A DNA stretch of 64,000 nt from Bradyrhizobium zhanjiangense (lineage in GTDB: Bacteria > Pseudomonadota > Alphaproteobacteria > Rhizobiales > Xanthobacteraceae), in assembly GCF_004114935.1 (NCBI RefSeq), contig NZ_CP022221.1, forward strand, positions 3,865,001 through 3,929,000, read 5' to 3'. The position numbers and the translations under genes are program-made. Below the pieces are notes generated by a model. It was not told where the DNA came from and did no database searches. It saw only the letters and a program-made list of their open reading frames with translations. Position 1 is the first letter of the stretch, and the number at the start of each line of letters is the position of its first letter. This document shows positions 20,616-28,770 of the stretch, piece by piece.

Positions 20616-21233
20616 TCAGCGCGAATAGAATTCGACGACCAGATGCGGCTCCATCTGCACCGGGAACGGCACGTCGGAGAGGCCGGGGATGCGCGCATAC
20701 TTCGCAATCATCTTGCCATGGTCGACTTCGAGATAGTCGGGAACATCGCGCTCGGGGAGCTGGCTGGCTTCGAGCACGTGAGCGAGTTGCTTGGAGGCTT
20801 CCTTGACCTCGATCACGTCGCCGACCTTGAGCTGGTAGCTCGAGATGTTGACCTTGCGGCCGTTGACCTTGACGTGGCCGTGGTTGATGAACTGACGCGC
20901 GGCGAAGATGGTGGAGACGAACTTGGCGCGGTACACGACCGCGTCGAGACGGCGCTCGAGCAGGCCGATCAGGTTCTCGCCGGTGTCACCCTTGAGGCGG
21001 CTCGCCTCGACATAGATGCCGTGGAACTGACGCTCGCTGATGTTGGCGTAATAGCCCTTCAGCTTCTGCTTGGCGCGCAGCTGCACGCCGAAATCGGAGA
21101 GCTTGCCCTTGCGGCGCTGGCCGTGCTGGCCGGGGCCGTATTCCCTGCGGTTCACGGGGCTCTTCGGGCGGCCCCAGATGTTCTGGCCCATACGGCGATC
21201 GATCTTGTACTTCGCCTCACTACGCTTAGTCAT
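20616..21233 (-). CDS. rpsD: 30S ribosomal protein S4
   Basis: 205 residues, a primary 16S rRNA-binding protein that nucleates the body of the 30S subunit. The N-terminus [21 protein letters not shown], the [19 protein letters not shown] block and the S4 RNA-binding domain ([31 protein letters not shown]) are intact. ATG 21233 has GAAGAGGA upstream. It is a lone gene, as usual in Rhizobiales, with its own promoter and terminator. Confidence 0.98.
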   Translation of the reverse strand: MTKRSEAKYKIDRRMGQNIWGRPKSPVNRREYGPGQHGQRRKGKLSDFGVQLRAKQKLKGYYANISERQFHGIYVEASRLKGDTGENLIGLLERRLDAVVYRAKFVSTIFAARQFINHGHVKVNGRKVNISSYQLKVGDVIEVKEASKQLAHVLEASQLPERDVPDYLEVDHGKMIAKYARIPGLSDVPFPVQMEPHLVVEFYSR

Positions 21234-21352
21234 CGCGTCCTCTTCGGTTGCATGGTTTGAGGAAACGCGCCCTCCTGTGTGACGGGCTAGGCCCGGCACC
21301 GACAGGTCCGATCCCCAAAGCTTAAGGACAGGACCACGGGTCGCGAAACGCT

Positions 21353-21376
21353 TCGCGGGCCGAAATCGGCCCGCGA
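21353..21376 (-). promoter_or_regulatory. Near-terminal hairpin in the rpsD leader
   Basis: TCGCGGGCCGA and its exact reverse complement flank two adenines, giving an 11-bp stem about 120 bases before the rpsD start. It would lie close to the 5' end of the transcript predicted from the adjacent promoter. It could be a stabilising leader hairpin or part of an S4 autoregulatory site; the latter is only a suggestion. Confidence 0.5.
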
Positions 21377-21384
21377 GCAGGCGG

Positions 21385-21414
21385 CTTTTAGGGGAGTTTG
21401 GGGTTCGCTGTCAA
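21385..21414 (-). promoter_or_regulatory. Probable sigma-70-type promoter of rpsD
   Basis: On the minus strand TTGACA (21414-21409, perfect -35) is followed 18 bases later by TAAAAG (21390-21385). Position, strand and -35 quality suit the housekeeping sigma factor. The -10 matches four of six consensus bases. Confidence 0.45.
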
Positions 21415-21431
21415 TGCGAATGCCCCCGGAA

Positions 21432-22199
21432 TCAGGTCCTTACTGCCCGGATGGGCTTGGCGCCGGCTGCCCGCAATTCGGCAGCGATTTCAGTGTTGAG
21501 GACCTGTTCCAGCCGGGTCAGGACCCGGGCGATCGGGGCGGCATCCGTCACCCGGTGGTCCCAGCGGATCACGACATGGATGGTCTGGTCCGCCTCGACC
21601 ACCCCATAGCTGATGACGAAGGGGCCCGGCGTGATGGGGTGGAGCTCGCCGCCGCCATAGGCGGCCACCGAGCTTACCGCGAAGCTGCCGAACCAGTTGC
21701 CGCGCTGCCGGCCGAAATTCAGCCCCACCGCCCAGGACAGGCGCCGCAGCGGCAGGGGCAGGCGGGTCGCCCGCATGATCTTGCGGAACATCGGGACGTC
21801 CTCGACCGGCGCCGTCTTGGCGCGCCGGATCTCGGCGTCGATCTGGCCCAATGGCAGGGCTTCCGGGGCCGAAATCCGCTGCGGCATCACGCATTCCTCG
21901 CCCCGTTCTACCCGGGCGATGGCGACCAGCGCCACGCTCTTCGGCAGCTCATAGAGCGACGGCCAGGGCCATTTGGCATAGACGGTCCGCAGGATCGGCT
22001 CGTCTTTGGCGACCAGGGCAAAGGCCTTGACGAACATCGCCGCCCAGCCGGCAGGCGCCATCGCGCCGGCGCGGGATTCGAGCAGGGGGCGAATATCAAG
22101 CGAACGGGAGAGCGAGACGAAGGGCACGCCCATCGAGGCGCGCATGAGGTCGCAAATCAGGCGGCGTCGCAGCGAGATGGTCTTGGGCGTCCCGCGCAT
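21432..22199 (-). CDS. E2-like (2-oxoacid dehydrogenase acyltransferase fold) protein without lipoyl domain
   Basis: 255 residues. The fold resembles the catalytic domain of dihydrolipoamide acyltransferases and chloramphenicol acetyltransferase: N-terminal RRRLICDLMRASMGVPFVSLSRSLDI and near the C-terminus VVIRWDHRVTDAAPIARVL, which keeps the catalytic His and the Asp of the HxxxD motif although the usual DG is DA. No lipoyl domain or E1/E3-binding segment precedes it and no dehydrogenase genes are near, so it is not an ordinary E2. Acceptor and donor unknown. Confidence 0.7.
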   Translation of the reverse strand: MRGTPKTISLRRRLICDLMRASMGVPFVSLSRSLDIRPLLESRAGAMAPAGWAAMFVKAFALVAKDEPILRTVYAKWPWPSLYELPKSVALVAIARVERGEECVMPQRISAPEALPLGQIDAEIRRAKTAPVEDVPMFRKIMRATRLPLPLRRLSWAVGLNFGRQRGNWFGSFAVSSVAAYGGGELHPITPGPFVISYGVVEADQTIHVVIRWDHRVTDAAPIARVLTRLEQVLNTEIAAELRAAGAKPIRAVRT

Positions 22200-22506
22200 T
22201 GGTCTCCGGTTCCCGCAGATTAAAATATGTGCAGCGAGCGGGTCATCCGCTCGCCGCGTGATCTAGCACGAACCAACCCGCTTGGGCTCGGTCGGTTCGT
22301 CGCATGAGGGGCGCCGGCGAGGCCAGCGGATTGGCTTTGTTGAAAACGTAAATTACTAGTATTTTCAGAGGCTTGCTGCTATATGTTTTGGCGTCGTGCA
22401 CGGGCATCTGCCGGGACCCGGTAGGAATCGCCGGCCTTCAGATGCTTGTGGGCCGCCGACTCCCCTAGCAGCGCCCCGGTTCCCGGCAAGGCCGAGATCG
22501 GCTTGT
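22200..22506. other. Intergenic region between the E2-like gene and the HpaI-type aldolase gene
   Basis: 307 bases with both flanking genes on the minus strand. It contains GCGAGCGG-GTCAT-CCGCTCGC (hairpin near 22235) and an AT-rich island with TGAAAA (22341) mirrored by TTTTCA (22362). The island may be the promoter or operator region of the E2-like gene. No convincing coding frame was found. Confidence 0.4.
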
Positions 22507-23280
22507 TCAGCGCCTGGTCCCTTCGAACGCCGCCATGATGCCACGCTGGAACAGCGACCAGTCGAAGCCGAGCGCGATCGCCCGGTAGCCACGGTCGATC
22601 AGGGCGTTGGCCTGGTCGGCGGTGCGCGCCACGCCCCCGATCGGCACGCCGCTTCTGAGGATGCCGGCTTCCGCGCGGGCGACCAGCTCAAGCAGCTCCG
22701 GATCGTCCATCTGACCACGCTTGTTGATGGAGGTGGCGAGATCGCCGGGGCCGATCACTGCGACGTCGATGCCCGGTGTCGCCATGATCTCGTCGATGCG
22801 ATTGACGGCGTCGACATGCTCGATGGTGATCATGCAGATCATCTCGTCGTCGGCGCTGGCCATGTAGTCCGGCATCGACTGGCCCCAGCGGAACGGCGCG
22901 TGGAAGGGACCCCAGAGCCGATCGCCGCGCGGCGGATAGCGCACGCTGCGCACCGCTTTCTCGGCGTCGTCGCGGTTGGTGATCATCGGGAAATTGATGC
23001 CGAAGGCACCGATGTCCATCGGTGCTTTCGCAAGCCATGGCTCGTTCGCGGCGATCCGAACCAGTGGCGTGCATGGCGTGCCCGTGGTCGCGGCGATCAT
23101 CGCATGTGCTTCGGTCAATCCAATCGGCCCATGTTCGAGATCGACGATGATCCAGTCGAGCGAGCGCGCCATGATCTGCACCATCTGCACGCTCGGGATC
23201 GTCGCGATCGCGCCGAAGGCGGGGCGCCCCTCGCGCCAGAGCCGGCGGAGACGGTTGAGTGGTGTGGAGGGGACCGACAT
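22507..23280 (-). CDS. HpcH/HpaI-family class II aldolase
   Basis: 257 residues, TIM-barrel family of 2-oxo-acid aldolases related to HpaI, GarL and 2-dehydro-3-deoxyglucarate aldolase. FGAIATIPSVQMVQIMARSLDWIIVDLEHGPIGL contains the DxEHGP motif; MICMITIEHVDAVNRIDEI carries the metal-binding Glu; GINFPMI and GPGDLATS are further family motifs. The physiological substrate is unknown. ATG 23280 is used since the region upstream to 23394 is not family-like. murI ends 61 bases before. Confidence 0.85.
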   Translation of the reverse strand: MSVPSTPLNRLRRLWREGRPAFGAIATIPSVQMVQIMARSLDWIIVDLEHGPIGLTEAHAMIAATTGTPCTPLVRIAANEPWLAKAPMDIGAFGINFPMITNRDDAEKAVRSVRYPPRGDRLWGPFHAPFRWGQSMPDYMASADDEMICMITIEHVDAVNRIDEIMATPGIDVAVIGPGDLATSINKRGQMDDPELLELVARAEAGILRSGVPIGGVARTADQANALIDRGYRAIALGFDWSLFQRGIMAAFEGTRR

Positions 23281-23341
23281 GGGAAGGCCTGCGGCAAGGT
23301 GACGACGGCAAAGCCTAGCAGCGCGCCGTTGCCGCGCAAAG

Positions 23342-24139
23342 TCAGGCCAGGGCGCGGCCGCCGAAGAACGGTGTAAGCATCGCCGAAAGGCCATGCACGC
23401 GGTTCGAGGTGAAGATCATCTCGGCGCCTGACTGCGCAATGCCGCCGATCCGCGGGCCAAGCAGATCCGAGACGCGGCGGGCGATCGCGGGCGCGGGGTC
23501 GATCCACTCGACCGGCCAGGGCGCCAGCCGTTTCAGCCGTTCGAGCAGAAGCGGATAATGCGTGCAGGCGAGCACCACCGTGTCGGTGCGCGATGTCGCA
23601 TCCCCGGCGTCGCCGACGAAACAGGGTGCGAGTTCGGCGAGGATGGCCTCGTCGCTGATCGCAGCGCCGCTGAGCTCGGCTTCAGCCAGCGAGGCAAGCT
23701 CGGGTGAGCCGACCAGAGTCACCTCGCATCCCTGCGCGAAGTCGCGGATCAGAGCTTTGGTATATTCCCGCTTTACTGTGCCCTTGGTGCCGAGCACCGA
23801 GACGCGGCGGGTCTTCGACTGCGCGCAGGCCGGCTTGATCGCCGGCACCGTGCCGACGAAGGGTACGGAATAGGCGGCGCGCAAGTGAGACAGGACCAGG
23901 GTGGATGCCGTGTTGCAGGCGATGACGATGAGGTCGGGATCATGCGTACCGATCAATTCACCCATCAACGGCACCACGCGGGCGATGATCTCGTCCTCGC
24001 CATGGTGGCCGTAGGGGAAGAAGGCGTCGTCGGCGACATAGACGTAATGCGCGTCCGGGCGTGCGGCGACGACCTCACGGAGCACCGTGAGTCCGCCAAG
24101 GCCGGAATCGAACACCAGGATGGTCGGGGAGTTGGTCAC
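23342..24139 (-). CDS. murI: Glutamate racemase
   Basis: 265 residues. Makes D-glutamate for peptidoglycan from L-glutamate. Both catalytic cysteines are visible: VIACNTASTLVLSHLR and VVLACTHYPLLLERL, and the N-terminal FDSGLGGLTVLREV carries the conserved Asp/Ser. The start is GTG 24139 (VTNSPTILVF). It is a single essential gene upstream of the HpaI-type aldolase on the same strand. Confidence 0.96.
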   Translation of the reverse strand: MTNSPTILVFDSGLGGLTVLREVVAARPDAHYVYVADDAFFPYGHHGEDEIIARVVPLMGELIGTHDPDLIVIACNTASTLVLSHLRAAYSVPFVGTVPAIKPACAQSKTRRVSVLGTKGTVKREYTKALIRDFAQGCEVTLVGSPELASLAEAELSGAAISDEAILAELAPCFVGDAGDATSRTDTVVLACTHYPLLLERLKRLAPWPVEWIDPAPAIARRVSDLLGPRIGGIAQSGAEMIFTSNRVHGLSAMLTPFFGGRALA

Positions 24140-24325
24140 GTCATTACCTTAAGGCGCCATGGTTACCATTCGGTTTTTAGGGCGGTTTTGCGGCGGGACC
24201 GCCCCAGCGCCAATCTGGAAGGGTCGAATGCGCTGCGGACGGGACATATCCGCAAAATTGCGCGGAGCCATCGTGTCCTAGACTGGCCGCAACGCCTTTG
24301 GCGTTGCGGCGTGGAGGCGGGGCGG

Positions 24326-25132
24326 TCACGCGATCCTGTTCGTGGCGGCCGCCCGCTCCGTGGCGAGCTGCTTCTGCAGGCGATCGATGTTTTGCAAGAG
24401 GCGCTGGCTGGTCAGCACCAGGAAGTAATAACCGAACTGCGGATCCTGGAAATAAATCTCGAGCAGCCGGTCATAGGTGATCGTCAGCACCTGTCCGTCT
24501 TCGATGCACTCGATCGTTCCGGTGCGCCGGTTGTCCGGCGTGAGAAAGCCGAGCTCTCCCATGAGAGTTCCCGGCCCGATCTCGACATTGATCTCCTTGA
24601 CCAGGAATTTTCCGGTGACCGTGAGGAGCATCTCATTGGCGGGGTCGCCCAGCCTGAACAGCGTGTCGCCATGGCGATATTTGCGCTCGGTCATGAACGG
24701 CTTGAGCCATTCGATCGACATGTCGCCTTCGGCCGCATGGCGCGCCTTCTTGACCAGCTTGAGCATCTGCCGCAGCCGCAGGGCGTTGATCGGCAGCAAC
24801 AGAAGATACAGGAGGAACGTCGAGACGTTGGCGGAGAGCGCGCCGAAAACGGCGAACAACGCGCAGCCGATCATGTTGGCGACGCGCAGCGGCACCATCG
24901 TCCGCATCAAGAGGGTGGCGACGAAGAAGACGGCGCCGACCGCGGCGAACAGATTGGCCAACGTGATGTTGTGGACGAAGATCTCCAGCAGCCGGTTGAA
25001 GATCGCGTCGTAGGTGACGTTGTTTGGATCGAGGCCCATCTGGACCAGGATCTTCGCGATCCTGAGGTTGTCCGTTGCCGCATCGAGAATGCGGTCGAGG
25101 ATCGAGGAAACGTCTGCGCTGCCGGACGGCAT
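24326..25132 (-). CDS. Membrane protein with cyclic-nucleotide-binding domain
   Basis: 268 residues. An N-terminal part with three hydrophobic segments (LANLFAAVGAVFFVATLLM, VANMIGCALFAVFGAL, FLLYLLLLPINAL) is followed by a cNMP-type jelly roll (HGDTLFRLGDPANEMLLTVTGKFLVKEINVEIGPGTLMGELGFL) and a C-terminal helix. GELGF replaces the FGE-x-A phosphate-binding cassette, and the usual Arg that holds the cyclic phosphate is not obvious. The layout recalls eukaryotic Popeye proteins. Signal and partner unknown. ATG 25132. Confidence 0.8.
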   Translation of the reverse strand: MPSGSADVSSILDRILDAATDNLRIAKILVQMGLDPNNVTYDAIFNRLLEIFVHNITLANLFAAVGAVFFVATLLMRTMVPLRVANMIGCALFAVFGALSANVSTFLLYLLLLPINALRLRQMLKLVKKARHAAEGDMSIEWLKPFMTERKYRHGDTLFRLGDPANEMLLTVTGKFLVKEINVEIGPGTLMGELGFLTPDNRRTGTIECIEDGQVLTITYDRLLEIYFQDPQFGYYFLVLTSQRLLQNIDRLQKQLATERAAATNRIA

Positions 25133-25370
25133 GGTACTAACCCCGCGTAAGGCCTTCAGTCCTGCTCGGTATTCGTATAGCCGAAATCGAATGACGGCCG
25201 CCTGAAATGAAGCCTTTGGCCATCATGCCGCAAGAGGCAAATTTTAGCTTGATCGGGCGTTTCGGCAATTGCCCCTTTGGTTGTGCGTCGGCCCGCAACG
25301 CGGCCGTGATTCGGGGCGACTTCAGCGTCGCGGATGGGCCCGACGCCGCGGGGGCCGCCCGATCTCCGCC

Positions 25371-26444
25371 TTAGGGCTTGGCGGCGGGTTGCACGACCTG
25401 CTGCTCGACGAGGCCAAGACGTCCGGGCAGCGAGCCTGCGCGCAGCAGCATGGCGACGCTGTTGGCCTCTTCCAGGGTGAAGTTGCCGGAGATCTGGCCT
25501 GAGCCGCCGGTGATGGGCTCGCGGATCACGGGAGCGGCGATCACCTTGTCGTCGAGCACAATGGCAAAGGGCTTTCCGATGTTCTCTGCGGTGATGCGGG
25601 CGAAGCGCCGCGTGCCGCGGCCGTTGAAGCGGAACGAGGCGATCGGCTCGTTCGTGTCGCTCGTAAATCCGGGTCCCGCATAGCCGATGTCGTCGCCGTC
25701 GAGCGCGCTGTCCTTGGCAACGAGATAAGAAAGCCTGTCCTTGAAGCCGAGCAGGACTTCCGTGCCAGTGGGCGGCGTGACGGATCGCGCCTGCTCCGGC
25801 GGCATCGAGAGATCGATCAGGCGGAAGCTGACCCGCACCTTCTTGGCGAAGATTGTGGTGATGCGCTCGGGCTCCATCGCGCCCGGCAGGAAGATGCGGA
25901 TGCGGTCCGTTCCCTCGGGCTGGACGCTGACGAGTGTGATGCCGGCGTCCTTAAGGCGCTGCTCGATCATAGCGATGGAATCTTCGACGAGATCGTGCAG
26001 CCGTGCGGCGGATGCGGCGTCGGTCGGCGCAAGCCTGATCAGTCCGTCGCCGGCGTCGGTCGCGGTGAGCGCGTGCGTGGGCAATCCCTCCGCCGCCGAG
26101 GCCAGCTTGCGTGTGAGCTGTTCGCGACCTTTGGCGTCCGCAATCTTCACTTCGACGCCGCCGTCGCTGATCGCAAGTCCGGAGAAGGCGATCCGCCCCT
26201 CGCGCAGAATCTTGTAGGCGTCGTCGCGCAGATCCGTGACGACCGCCTCCCGTAAGCCATCGGTGTCCACCTTGTAGATGATGCGGGATCCGCCCAGCTT
26301 CTCCATCTTGTCGGCGACGAAAGCCGCGACCTTGGTGCGCATCTTGTCGAATTGAGTGTCGGCCAACGCCACGCGAGGCAGCACGATCGCCATGGCGAGT
26401 CCGACGAGCAGGCTTGTGATGCGGTTCCGCAGATGCGTAGGCAT
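25371..26444 (-). CDS. SecD-like periplasmic (P1 head) protein without channel domain
   Basis: 357 residues. A signal peptide (residues 1-28, ending RVALAD) is followed by the SecD periplasmic domain: RIAFSGLAISDGGVEVKIADAKGREQL, RLKDAGITLVSVQPEGTDRIRIFLPG and the P1-head end GSGQISGNFTLEEANSVAMLLRAGSLPG. It stops about 14 residues later (VEQQVVQPAAKP), exactly where SecD would enter its five C-terminal membrane segments. So it cannot form the SecDF channel itself. It may be a soluble periplasmic homologue. ATG 26444 starts the signal peptide. Confidence 0.8.
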   Translation of the reverse strand: MPTHLRNRITSLLVGLAMAIVLPRVALADTQFDKMRTKVAAFVADKMEKLGGSRIIYKVDTDGLREAVVTDLRDDAYKILREGRIAFSGLAISDGGVEVKIADAKGREQLTRKLASAAEGLPTHALTATDAGDGLIRLAPTDAASAARLHDLVEDSIAMIEQRLKDAGITLVSVQPEGTDRIRIFLPGAMEPERITTIFAKKVRVSFRLIDLSMPPEQARSVTPPTGTEVLLGFKDRLSYLVAKDSALDGDDIGYAGPGFTSDTNEPIASFRFNGRGTRRFARITAENIGKPFAIVLDDKVIAAPVIREPITGGSGQISGNFTLEEANSVAMLLRAGSLPGRLGLVEQQVVQPAAKP

Positions 26445-26694
26445 GATCACCTCAAGTCTTGCGGCAGGACGCTGGCGGGGAGGCCGGCGCCAGTTTCTTG
26501 GTCCCCGGATCGGGTGTGGAGGTTCAATTTCGGTCTGGATTGAGGCGGAGCGCCGCGGCCGGTAGGCGATGGACGAACGCCAAATCATCCATCATTGTGT
26601 TCCCGCTCGACCGGCAAATCGGTCGAGGCCTCGCCGAACCAAAATGTCAAAAGACAGGGGGCGGGGACATGCATCTGAGGGAGGACGAAATTCC

Positions 26695-28602
26695 ATGGCG
26701 GGCATCCATGCGCTCGATCGGCTCATCGGCAACGACTATCCGGATTTCTTGACGGACGCCGACGTCCGGGCCTTCGAGCAGATTCCTTATGCCGATCGCG
26801 TCGCGGCCGAGAGCACCTATGACGCGATCAGGCTGGGTGCAGCGCGCAACCCCGACGGCGCGGCGATCCAGTTTCTGCAAAACGCCGATCCCGCCGACAC
26901 GCCGGTCGTGGTCACGTATCGCGATTTCATCGCGCGCGTCACGCAGGCCGCCAACATGTTTCACGCGTTGGGAGCGGAGAAGGGCGACGTCATCAGCTTC
27001 ATGCTGCCGCTCGTGCCGGATGCCTTCGTGACGCTGTTCGGCGCCGAAGCCGCGGGCATCGCCAATCCCGTCAACCCGCTGCTCGAGCCGCACCAGATCG
27101 CGGAGATCTTGGAGGCCGCGAACACGAAAATCCTGGTGGCGCTCGGGCCGATGCCCGGCACCGACATCTGGCAGAAGGTCGAGCAGATCCGCCCGCAACT
27201 GAAGCATCTCAAGGCCATCGTGCAGGTGTTCGGCGGCGGCGATCCCGCCAACGGCATCTTCGCCTTCGGCGACCTGATCAAGCAGCAGCCGTCGGACCGG
27301 CTTGTCAGCGGGCGCAAGATTTCGGGTGCCGACATCGCCGCCTATTTCCACACCGGCGGCACCACCGGCACGCCGAAGCTGGTGCGGCACACCCATGCCA
27401 ACCAGGTCTATCAGGCCTGGGCGCTCAATCTGCTGCTGAAGGCGAAGCCTGGCTCCAATCTGCTGTTCGGCATGCCGCTGTTTCACGTCGGCGGATCGTT
27501 GACGCAAGTGCTGCTGACGCTGTCGAGCGGCGGCTCGCTGGTCGTGCTGTCGCCGAGCGGCTGGCGCAATCCGAATGCGGTGAAGAACATCTGGCAGCTG
27601 GTCGAACGCTACAGGCCCGACGCGCTGTCGAGCGTGCCGACGGTGCTCGCCGCTACGCTGGCGGTACCGCCAGGCAACGCCGACATCTCCAGCTTGAAAT
27701 ATGCCGCCGGCGGCGGCTCGGCGATTCCCGTCGCCGTGGGCTCGGCGATCCAGGACAAGCTCAAGCTGCCGGTGATCGAGGTCTACGGCATGACCGAGAC
27801 CTCGAGCGTGCACACCCTGGCCTATCCGTCGCGGCCGATCCGGCTCGGCTCGGTCGGCCTTCCCATGCCTTACGCGCGCGTGCGCATCGTGCAACTCGAT
27901 GCCAATGGCCGCCTGATCCGCGACTGTGCGCCCGACGAGATCGGTGTCGTCATCATGGCCGGGCCGGGCGTGTTCGGCGGCTATCTCAACGACGAGCACA
28001 ACAAGGGCGCCTTCGTCGACGAGGTCTGGGTCAATTCTGGCGATCTCGGCCGGCTCGATGCCGACGGCTATCTCTGGATCACCGGCCGCGCCAAGGACCT
28101 CGTGATCCGCGGCGGCCACAACATCGATCCGGCGCCGATCGAGGAGATCATGTTCAGACATCCCGCCGTCGGCTTCGCCGCGGTGGTCGGCCAGCCCGAC
28201 GCCTATGCTGGCGAACTGCCGGTGGGCTATGTGCAGTTGAAGCCGGGCGCGAGCGTCGAGCCGGGCGAGCTCGAAACGTGGGTGCGCGAGCGCACGCCGG
28301 AGCGCGCCGCCGTGCCGGTGCAGGTGATTCCGATCAATCCGATGCCGGTGACGGGCGTCGGCAAGGTGTTCAAGCCGCAGTTGCGTTGGGACGCGGCGGA
28401 GCGCGTGTTCACTAAGGTGCTGGCGCCGATCGTCGCGCGCGGCATCGATTGCAAGGTGAAGGTCGGCGCGCATGGCAGCCACGGCTCGATCGCCACCGTG
28501 ACGCTTGCGGGCCTGCCACCGGATCAGCGCGAGGTGGTCGCGAACGAGGTGCATGCGCTGCTTGCACCGTTCGTGATGCGCCACGAGGTGGTGCACATGT
28601 AG
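26695..28602 (+). CDS. Acyl-CoA synthetase (AMP-forming)
   Basis: 635 residues of the ANL adenylate-forming superfamily. The P-loop AYFHTGGTTGTPKLVRHTH, the A5 motif EVYGMTETSS, the A7 motif VNSGDLGRLDADGYLWITGRAKD and A8 VIRGGHNIDPAPIEE are all present. It activates a carboxylic acid to an acyl-CoA through an adenylate; chain length or aromatic preference is unknown. The C-terminus continues about 60 residues beyond the usual end and the A10 lysine appears as TGVGKVFKPQL. ATG 26695 has GGAGGA upstream. It is divergent from the SecD-like gene. Confidence 0.92.
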   Translation: MAGIHALDRLIGNDYPDFLTDADVRAFEQIPYADRVAAESTYDAIRLGAARNPDGAAIQFLQNADPADTPVVVTYRDFIARVTQAANMFHALGAEKGDVISFMLPLVPDAFVTLFGAEAAGIANPVNPLLEPHQIAEILEAANTKILVALGPMPGTDIWQKVEQIRPQLKHLKAIVQVFGGGDPANGIFAFGDLIKQQPSDRLVSGRKISGADIAAYFHTGGTTGTPKLVRHTHANQVYQAWALNLLLKAKPGSNLLFGMPLFHVGGSLTQVLLTLSSGGSLVVLSPSGWRNPNAVKNIWQLVERYRPDALSSVPTVLAATLAVPPGNADISSLKYAAGGGSAIPVAVGSAIQDKLKLPVIEVYGMTETSSVHTLAYPSRPIRLGSVGLPMPYARVRIVQLDANGRLIRDCAPDEIGVVIMAGPGVFGGYLNDEHNKGAFVDEVWVNSGDLGRLDADGYLWITGRAKDLVIRGGHNIDPAPIEEIMFRHPAVGFAAVVGQPDAYAGELPVGYVQLKPGASVEPGELETWVRERTPERAAVPVQVIPINPMPVTGVGKVFKPQLRWDAAERVFTKVLAPIVARGIDCKVKVGAHGSHGSIATVTLAGLPPDQREVVANEVHALLAPFVMRHEVVHM

Positions 28603-28770
28603 CGGACCCCGATAGACGGCTTCGGCGTCAGTCCGAAAGCAGGGCGACGCTGCGCCGCATTATCCATATCCCCCATCAGGGCGTCTTATGTGATGGGCAT
28701 CACATAGGAAGAATTAGCAATCAGCGATGCTTCCGAATAGTCTCGTGGAATTGCATCCGGGGGGACGCAA

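Noticed and set aside
22396..23376. 326-codon plus-strand frame over the HpaI-type aldolase gene
   Set aside because: No recognisable domain and antisense to a gene with clear aldolase motifs.
26647..28596. 649-codon frame antisense to the acyl-CoA synthetase gene
   Set aside because: Same kind of high-GC shadow; the plus-strand gene has all adenylation motifs.
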